DNA of 64,000 nucleotides, from contig JALGPY010000009.1 in the NCBI GenBank assembly GCA_023055425.1, positions 53,816,616 through 53,880,615 on the forward strand. Reading direction: 5' to 3'. Made by a program: the position numbers and the translations under genes. This stretch comes from Linanthus parryae. Lineage: Eukaryota; Streptophyta; Magnoliopsida; Ericales; Polemoniaceae. Shown here in pieces: positions 56,766 through 64,000 of the stretch (within the stretch, counting starts at the first letter, position 1; each line of letters starts with the position of its first letter). The notes beneath the pieces are model-generated. The model did no database searches, was not told where the DNA came from, and was given only the letters and a program-made list of their open reading frames with translations.

Positions 56766-57714
56766 TGAGAGGGGGATTCTTATAGTTATATTATGCAGGG
56801 GGAAGTGTGTGTTTTTTATTAGACTTTTGTGCTACCTTTATAATATGTAAAAAGTCCCTTCAATGTGTGACTGATTGCCGTGGTGTTACCGTTTTCACTG
56901 TTACTTTCGTTTGAACTGTTACCGTTTTCCTCTTCCATTGGTGGAATGCGACATGTTTGTTACCATCCATTTGATGGCTTTATCTTCTGTAAATTCACAG
57001 AGTGTGTGATTGATTCTCGAAGCAATTCACCATTTTCTCTTCTCTCTCTTTGCTATCTCTCTTTGTGCTTGAACTCTGATAATTGTGTTAAACAAGTACC
57101 AAGGAGAAGAGGAAGAGGTGTAAAAGGAAAGCAAACACAATCGCATTCAAGGTTATATTTATACCACAACTCTTAAAAATATTTGTACATATCAGTTATG
57201 TTTTACAGTGGTTTTTGTGTGTATCTGATTGATTATCTCTGCTATTCCAGGTGACAAGATCTATAGGATTGAGAGTGGCATAGAAAATTAGAAATCATCC
57301 CAACCATAAGTCACCTTCAAGAATCAAGAGCACCAGGCACAGAACATTTGTGAAGCTAACATAATTTACAGGTTTTTGCATTAAGCCACTTTAGTACAGT
57401 TAGGGGCTAATCTTTTGCTATATAGAATGCTTAGGTTTTGTAAACCACATCTGGTCTTTAGTCCTGTGGTAGATCTAGATCAAACTAGCAAGGATCATAT
57501 GTATATAACTTGTGGATTACCAAGGAATATTTTTATATTTTGACACAATATTTGGTCTTGTTTCTATATTAGTAAGAGATCAAATATTGAGTGTATAGAC
57601 ATATGAGTTGGAGGTAACCACCTTGTAATTGTCAGTTGTCTTCAACAACTCTTGAAAGGAGGAAATCAGCCTTGTAATTGTCGGTTGTCTTCAGTAACTC
57701 TTGAAGCCTTTGCG
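56766..57714. other. Copia LTR remnant and unassigned sequence
   Basis: The first 100 bases continue the LTR of the preceding fragment (AGTGTGTGTTTTTTATTAGA). A CT-rich tract at 57030-57060 may belong to it. A 48-bp direct repeat (CTTGTAATTGTCRGTTGTCT, units at about 57624 and 57672) precedes the LINE remnant. No gene. Confidence 0.5.
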
Positions 57715-58168
57715 ATGATATCTACAAAATCATCTCCGAAACCCTAGCAAATCGCCTCAAGCCAATTCTTAACTCAATCATTAGCCCAAATCAAAACGCC
57801 TTTGTCCCAGGAAGTCTTATCGCCGATGGCTCTATTCTTACAAACTAACTCCTCCACCACATCAATGGCACAAAGGCTGGTCGCAAATCTTCCAAGTTTC
57901 TTGGAACTTTGACACGAGCAAAGCATTTAATCGTGTTAATTGAGACTTCCTCCGCTTAATGCTTACCAATATGGGTTTTCCCCATCACTTGAAGCAGTGC
58001 TTCACAACAACCAGAACGGCAGTAATGGTGAATGTGACCCCAGTCGATCCTCCAAGCCATATAGCGGCCTTCGGCAAGGGCACCCCCTCTCCTTTACCTG
58101 GAAGCTCTTTCTTAGCACCTCCATACCCATGTCGTGGCATTAGAACCCATCGTACAACACCACCCATC
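57715..58168 (+). pseudogene. LINE reverse transcriptase remnant, 5' part
   Basis: The plus-strand frame reads YKIISETLANRLKPILNSII, SPNQNAFVPGSLIADGSIL, then a stop and shifted frames with remnants of the KAYDRV block (AKHLIVLI) and a MGFPHH segment. This is the finger-palm part of an L1-type reverse transcriptase. The copia element 58169-62750 splits it; it resumes at 62756. Confidence 0.8.
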
Positions 58169-58299
58169 TAATAGTAATAGTACTTTTATGTAAATAAAAG
58201 TCTCACATCGGACTTAGTCTTTAAATTAGAACAATGTACTTGTATATATATTGAGTGGTAAATAAGAAATCGAGAGAGGACAATTTTCAGTAACCTTCA
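58169..58299 (+). repeat. 5' LTR of copia element 2
   Basis: 131 bp; contains TATATATATTGAG near 58244 as a possible TATA region. Starts TA. Confidence 0.93.
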
Positions 58300-58312
58300 T
58301 GGTATCAGAGCC
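58300..58312 (+). promoter_or_regulatory. Primer-binding site (tRNA-iMet)
   Basis: TGGTATCAGAGCC immediately follows the 5' LTR, which fixes the LTR end at 58299. Confidence 0.93.
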
Positions 58313-59025
58313 ATAGCCGCCGCCGCACCCTTCGCACCCTTCTTCCCGTGCACTGCCGCTGCCGCCTAGTGCTCCGATCGACACCCCCTGCTACTGCCCT
58401 CTCTCTTTCTCTCTCTTCCCGTCGCACACTGCGACGTTGATTGTCCTCAAACCCGTCACCCACTGTGACGGTGCTCCACCAGTCCGATCATTGACTCCAT
58501 CTGGTCCGATCGGGCGTCTCTCCTCCCCGTCGCCGCATTCTTTGCTGCCTCTGTCTACCGGCGCTGCCTTCTGCACCGCCTCTCCTTCCCGTCGTCGCCC
58601 TCTTTGCTACCTTTGTCGAACGGCGCTGCCTCCTGCACCCCTCGACCAAGCTCAAACACGCCATCGGTTTTGATCAGCGTACCCGTCACCGCCTTATCTC
58701 TCTGCATAGTCAACCTACTGATTGTTGGGTTTCACATTGCTTGGTGGGTTCTTCAACTATTGCTTGGTCGGCAAAAGCTACTGCTTGTGACTTTTGTTTG
58801 ATACAAGTATTGATTGGCTGTGACCTTTATTTAATACAATTATTGGGGAAAAACCTACTGTTCCTAGTGGGTCATTTTAATTGTTTTTCAAAGAACTACA
58901 GTGGGTTTGATTACTTTTCGTATTGACAACAAAGCTGACAACAAAGCTTGCATCAGACCTATCTTTTGGTGTTTGTGGGTTAGCAGTTCAAAGTTTGTTC
59001 CTGTAGCAAAATTATTTCACTCGTC

Positions 59026-62000
59026 ATGTCGACTGCGAAGCAAACTGCTTCTCTTCCCGTACCACGCCAAGGCAATAGTAATCGTTGTCGTCAGTCTAGC
59101 CGAAAAGGTCGGGTACACACTCAGCAGCACCCTCAGCAACACCCTGCCTTCCCTCACCGCAACTGGGTGTGGTTTCCTGCCCCATCGTCCCCGACTGCTC
59201 AGTCAGGCCCTTATCGCCCGACACCGGGTTGGCAACAGTCAGGACCGTCTCAATCTACAGTTACGTCCGGTATTCTTGGTCGAGGACCTTCTCAGCGTTC
59301 ACAGGTTCCTGCTGCCACCGCGGGTTCGTCTCCCTCTGTTACTGCAATGAGTTCGGAACTTGCTGGCATGACCCGTAATGCTCCGGATAAGATTTGGTAC
59401 ATGGACTCTGGGGCCTCCTCTCATCTCACATCTCAGACAGGTACTCTCTCATCTGTCTCATCAAGTTCTCCAGTTTCTAATATGATGGTCGGTAATGGGA
59501 TGCAAATTCCAGTGTGCGGTTCCGGTCAGCAGACTATTACTACCCTAGCCCGTCCCCTACACCTCAAAAATGTCCTTCTTGCTCCAAACATCATTAAAAA
59601 TCTTGTCTCTGTCCGTCAGTTCACCATTGATAACAATGTCTCTATTGAGTTTGACCCGACTGGCTTTTCTGTGAAGGACCTTCACTCGGGGACCCTTTTA
59701 CTTCGGAGCAATAGTTCAGGGGACATCTATCCTCTTATTTCCACCCCGTCCCCCTCTCCAGCCCAGTCTCTTGCCATTCTTCCAGCCCCTGTGTGGCACA
59801 ACCGTCTTGGACATCCTGGTCGCCACGTCTTAGATCAACTTAGCTCTCATCATTTCATTTCTTGTACTAAAACTGAGCAGACCGGATTGTGCCATGCATG
59901 CCAACTCGGCAAACACGTTAGACTTCCCTTTGCCCCTTCACAATCTTGTACCGTGGCTCCGTTTGACATTATTCATAGTGATATTTGGACATCCCCTGTT
60001 GCTAGCAAATCTAATTTCAAGTATTATCTTCTCTTACTTGATGATTACTTGCATTTTCTATGGGTTTTTCCTTTAAAACTCAAATCGGATGCTTTCACTC
60101 ACTTCAAACAATTCCACACGTATGTGCATACCCAGTTTTCTAGTGACATCAAGAGTTTTCAATGCGACCTTGGGGGGGAATTCGATAACTCTGTGTTTCA
60201 TGAGTTCGCCAAGTCCAGTGGCCTTGTTTTTCGATTTGCTTGTCCGCAAACGTCTCCTCACAACGGCAAGGCCGAACGTATGATACGTCGTATCAATGAC
60301 ATATCTCGTACCCTTCTCACTTAGGCCTCCATGTCTCCTCGCTTCTGGGTTGAGTCTGTTCTCACTGCTGTCTATCTCCACAACATTCTCCCCACCAAAG
60401 CTCTCAACGGTGGTATTCCTACCACCATTCTCTATCATCGTCTTCCCACATACGATCATCTTCGTACCTTTGGGTGTTTGTGTTACCCTAATCTGACTGC
60501 TGTGTCTCCCCACAAGCTTGCCCCTCGGTCCACTCGATGTGTGTTTCTTGGTTACCCTTCGAACTTTCATGGTTATCGGTGTCTTGACGTCTCTACTGGT
60601 CGCATTCACATCTCTCGTCATGTTACTTTTGATGAGACTGTCTTCCCCTTCTCTGTCCCTGATTCGGTGTCTCCTGCTACTCATAGGTCCTCTGATCCTG
60701 ATAAAAGTCTTCCTCTACTTCCTCGTCAGTTTCATAACCCTGTAGCACCTCCACCCTCACCAGTCACCAATCCTACAACCCCACCAACCATCAATCGGGC
60801 ACCAAACACCTCTAAGGCGCCTATTCAGCCCTACCCCATGCACTATGTGCGTCGCACAACTCAGCCTCGCTCATCCTCAGCCACTCCCGGTGCCTCGGCT
60901 CCACCACCCGCTGCCTCGGCTGACCCTACTGTCGAGTCTGTTTCTTTGCCTGAGTTGTCCCCTTCGCCTCCGTCTCTCTCACCTCAGATGACCACACGCT
61001 CCATGCACGGCATTACCAAACCAGTGCAGCGTCTCACCTTTGCAGCCCACTCCCCTGCTTCTATCTCACCACTTCCCAAGTCCCCTATCCTAGCCTTGTC
61101 GGATCCTAACTGGAAAGCGGCCATGGATGATGAGTTTGGGGCTATGGTGAAGAATGATACCTGGGATCTGGTTCCTTGCCCATCTGGGGCCAATGTACTT
61201 CGTGCTATTTGGTTGTTTCGTCACAAGTTTCGCGCATATGGCAGCTTGCAGCGCTATAAGGCGCGTCTTGTGGCTAATGGTAAGTCTCAGCTAGTTGGGG
61301 TGGACTGTGAGGAGACGTTTAGTTCAGTTGTGAAGCCATCCACTATTCGTACTGTTCTCACTATTGCAGTATCACGTTCTTGGCCTATCCGGCAGTTGGA
61401 TGTCAAGAATGCGTTTTTACATGGTGATCTTGCTGAAACTGTTTACATGCACCAGCCACCAGGGTATCGTGACCCACGCCGACCTGATTATGTTTGTCGT
61501 CTACGTAAATCACTCTATGGTCTGAAGCAGGCCCCTCGTGCTTGGTTCCAGCGGTTTGCCACGTTTCTTACAGATGCAGTTGGTTTCTCTAGTTGCTCTT
61601 GTGATGAGTCTCTCTTTGTGTACAACCATGGTACTGATCTGGTCCATCTTCTTCTGTACGTGGACGACATCATCATCACTGGCTCCTCTATGCATCTCTT
61701 GGATCGAGTTGTTTCTCGCCTATCTGGCGAATTTGCTATGACTGATCTCGGCCAGCTTCATCACTTTCTTGGTATTGCGGTCACTCGGGATTCCTCTGGT
61801 CTGTTCTTGTCTCAGAATCAGTATGCGACTGACATCCTTCGTCGTGCTTCTATGTCGGCTTGTAAGCCTACTGCCACCCCGGTCGAGCATGGCAGTAAAC
61901 TCACGGCTGACTCTGGGCCCTCGGTTGCAGATCCCACATTGTACCGCAGTCTTGCTGGGGCACTCCAGTATCTTACTTTCACTAGGCCTGATATTCAGTA

Positions 62001-62622
62001 TACCGTTCAGCAGGTGTGTCTTTTCGTGCATGACCCGCGTGAGACGCATTTTCATGCGTTAAAACGCATCCTTCGCTATGTCAGTGGGACCCTTGAGTAT
62101 GGACTCCGGATATCTGCCACCCGTACTGACAGCCTTACTGCTTATACTGATGCCGATTGGGCCGGTTGCCCTGACACTCGTCGCTCTACGTCCGGCTATT
62201 GTGTATTCTTGGGTGACAATCTGCTCAGCTGGTCCTCCAAGCGACAGGCAACCGTTTCTCGTTCTAGTGCCGAAGCTGAATACCGTGGTGTGGCCAATGC
62301 TGTATTTGAACTCTGCTGGCTTCGGAACCTACTCCTCCAGCTTCGTATTACTCCACCTCGAGCTTCGGTGGTGTACTGTGACAATGTCAGCGCCGTCTAC
62401 TTATCTGGGAATCCTGTCCAACATCAGCGCACCAAACACGTCGAGATTGATCTTCACTTTGTTCGTGAGAAAGTTCGGTTGGGTCAACTTCGCGTGTTAC
62501 ACATTCCGGCAGATTACCAGTATGCGGACATCTTCACCAAAGGGCTTCCTCGAGCTCTTTTCCAGCGTTTTTGTTCCAGTCTCAGTGTTCGAGAACCTCC
62601 CGCTGTGACTGCGGGGGAGTAA
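59026..62622 (+). pseudogene. Copia Gag-Pol polyprotein, one in-frame TAG and gag core deleted
   Basis: Frame 59026-60324 (432 codons) and frame 60331-62622 (763 codons) are in the same phase, separated only by TAG 60322-60324. Residues 1-12 (MSTAKQTASLPV) look like a gag start and join directly to an Arg/Gln/Pro-rich segment typical of the gag C-terminus, so the capsid and zinc knuckle are gone. Protease D127-S-G-A follows. Integrase has H..H and C..C (CHACQLGKH near 290) and catalytic HSDIW, QCDLGGEF and GKAERMI. The TAG falls soon after, in a position where relatives often have glutamine. RT has YVDDIIIT near nucleotide 61660. RNase H has YTDADWAG, SSAEAEYR and CDNVSA. Full pol needs readthrough or a wild-type copy. 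Confidence 0.9.
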
Positions 62623-62750
62623 TAGTAATAGTACTTTTATGTAAATAAAAGTCCCACATCGGACTTAGTCTTTAAATTAGAACAATGTACTTGTATATAT
62701 ATTGAGTGGTAAATAAGAAATCGAGAGAGGACAATTTTCAGTAACCTTCA
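62620..62750 (+). repeat. 3' LTR of copia element 2
   Basis: 131 bp, one substitution from the 5' LTR; overlaps the TAA that ends pol (62620-62622). Confidence 0.93.
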
Positions 62751-62755
62751 CCATC

Positions 62756-63160
62756 TCCCACATACTTTTTCCTGGATGATTATCTTATACTCAGCTAGCC
62801 TATGCTGTAGAAGAGTTCTATAGGGTCTTTAGACAATCTATAAATCAAGAGAAGACGTTCATCATCCTAAGCCCAAACTCCACTCGTTGCACCATCAATT
62901 TGTATCCCTCCACCTCCCTTATCCTCAAACAGAACCCCCCCCCCCTACATACCTCATACTTCCAGCCCTTGCCCCAAAAAAGACTTCTTCCAATTCGTCT
63001 CGACCACATCTCCACACCTATGGGTCGCAAGAGAAATGGCTCAACAAGATGTCTGACTTTAGCAAAATTTGTTCTTTCCACCCTACACCTCGTCTACTTC
63101 CAAGCTTCCCCTCTCCGTCTGTGGCTGACGCGATTTCTTAACGCGTATGCGCAAGTGCAC
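62756..63160 (+). pseudogene. LINE reverse transcriptase remnant, 3' part
   Basis: Resumes the LINE after the copia target duplicate. ISHILFLDDYLIL-like reading (62756-62800) corresponds to the FADD box of L1 RTs, here FLDD. Further frames show SREDVHHPKPKLH and, near 63040-63130, CLTLAKFVLSTLHLVYFQAS, the RT thumb region. The frame is broken several times and ends near 63160. Confidence 0.7.
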
Positions 63161-64000
63161 GGTCAAGTAATATAGGGGTGGTATTTCAACCCCGAGTTAT
63201 CGATCCCACGAGGACATGCTTGAGATTATTTAATTAGTTATTTAATTTAGAGTACGGTGCAGGAAGAAAGATTTGATTGATTTTTAGAATTGAAATAACA
63301 ACTAAGCTAATATTATTGTATTTTTATTTTATATTTAATAAAAGATATGGAGAAACTAGGCAATCTCTAGATCACCTAGGGTTGTAGACGAATTCCGGTT
63401 CAACTATGTAACACGTAAATTCTATTCTAGTTCAGCCGGGTAATTGCACTGACAATCTCCTATCGGTCTCATGTCATTTTACGTCTCGGTTAACTACAAT
63501 CTCCTCTCAGTCTCATGTTGTCTACCGGTCTGTTCTAGCAGGTCATCTACTGGTACGATAACGGGTCCTGTCGGCCCACCGTTTCACGGAACAGCTAAAT
63601 AATCCTACCGAATCTACCCACACTAGGCCAATCCTAACACTTCTCCTTTTAGGTCTCGGTGATTCGGGATTGTGTTCAAATTCTCTACACAATTAGGTTG
63701 AGTCACTGTCGTGCACTCATCTAATTATCTAGCACGTCCGGGTAGCTACTCCATTCATACTAAAGATTAAGCATAGAACAAGAACGTGTAACTAGAACGA
63801 ATATTAACTTTAAGCAATGAATTGATTCACAAAATAAACCCTAGTTTCGTTGAATATCAAATCATGTCCTAATCGTGTCAATAGACTAAGATCAACAACA
63901 AGTTCAAGAAACTAACATTCAATTGAAGAATCAAATCCAAACGCATGAAACAAAGTATGAAATCCGGAAAATAACCGTCTACATAAACCCTAGGCTCTCG
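63161..64000. other. Unassigned repeat-like sequence
   Basis: Starts with ACGCGTATGCGCAAGTGCAC and ATCGATCCCACGAGGAC, motifs I associate with widespread plant dispersed repeats, but I cannot name the family. No open frame of note. It runs off the window. Confidence 0.4.

Larger units (their letters stand above)
58169..62750 (+). mobile_element. Young Ty1/copia element with 131-bp TA...CA LTRs, gag-deleted
   Basis: 4582 bp. LTRs 58169-58299 and 62620-62750 differ at one base (GTCTCACATCGG against GTCCCACATCGG). They begin TAATAGTAATAG and end AACCTTCA, so the terminal dinucleotides are TA/CA, not TG/CA. CCATC is duplicated on both sides (58164-58168, 62751-62755). The tRNA-iMet primer site abuts the 5' LTR and GCGGGGGAG the 3' LTR. 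Pol is in one frame broken by a single TAG at 60322. A leader of about 0.7 kb precedes the ATG at 59026, and the capsid part of gag is missing. Non-TG LTRs of the TACA type are known among plant copia elements. Confidence 0.95.

Noticed and set aside
58391..58801. Frames in the leader of copia element 2
   Set aside because: They fall between the primer site and the gag ATG, show no gag similarity and overlap in several phases.
60073..60684. 203-codon minus-strand frame
   Set aside because: Antisense shadow of the copia integrase-RT frame.
63161..64000. Terminal portion of a CACTA or LTR element
   Set aside because: The opening motifs feel familiar from plant repeats, but no diagnostic end or coding sequence is visible.
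1..64000. CRISPR arrays, bacterial operons, rRNA genes or organellar insertions
   Set aside because: No spaced short-repeat arrays, Shine-Dalgarno-led operons, rRNA blocks or recognisable plastid or mitochondrial genes are present.

Overview
The window is plant nuclear DNA, almost certainly from a eudicot. The evidence is AT-rich intergenic sequence, GT-AG introns in gene fragments, Ty1/copia elements primed by initiator tRNA-Met (TGGTATCAGAGCC next to the 5' LTR), a Stowaway-type element with CTCCCTCCGTCCC ends, and a decayed nuclear copy of a chloroplast site-2-protease-like gene. I see no complete host gene, no rRNA and no CRISPR array. The window is a repeat-rich island of nested and rearranged mobile elements.

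Layout. 1-13104 is a tandem array of three units of about 4.3 kb that enters the window from the left. Each unit holds a hAT transposase 3' end, part of a long repeat here called H, and a terminal-inverted-repeat element of about 1.05-1.09 kb here called E. 13105-20250 continues H and its right flank. It is interrupted by a reverse-strand solo LTR (13441-16377), a poly(A) retroposon (17261-18023) and a Mutator-like MITE (18219-18766). A second copy of the same stretch at 50700-55925 lacks these insertions and so acts as an empty-site reference. 20250-24511 has retroelement scraps and a hairpin with arms of about 0.94 kb. 24900-37620 is a mirrored mosaic: outer blocks at 24960-26890 and 34905-37620, two opposed LINE remnants, a second hairpin (28619-29988), a full-length-palindromic Stowaway-type element (30474-31825), a small LTR element (32294-33860) and a hAT MITE (36012-36471).

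38602-42840 is a young Ty1/copia element with identical LTRs, a 5-bp target duplication and one open pol frame, but no recognisable gag. It sits beside a possible host gene on the minus strand. 44435-45115 is a broken S2P/ARASP-like metalloprotease copy whose HExxH motif reads HGSGH. 45300-50690 is mostly unassigned, with one in-frame 62-63 bp tandem repeat. 56140-56760 is a dead copia 3' end. 57715-63160 is a LINE reverse transcriptase remnant split by a second young copia element (58169-62750) with 131-bp LTRs that begin TA and end CA. It also lacks most of gag and has one in-frame TAG in integrase. 63180-64000 is unassigned.

The genes do not form a pathway. What the sequence records is a series of events: unequal exchange between E copies that built the array, inverted duplication that made several long hairpins carrying exon-like gene pieces, and recent insertion of two gag-deficient copia elements that were presumably mobilised by proteins from other copies.
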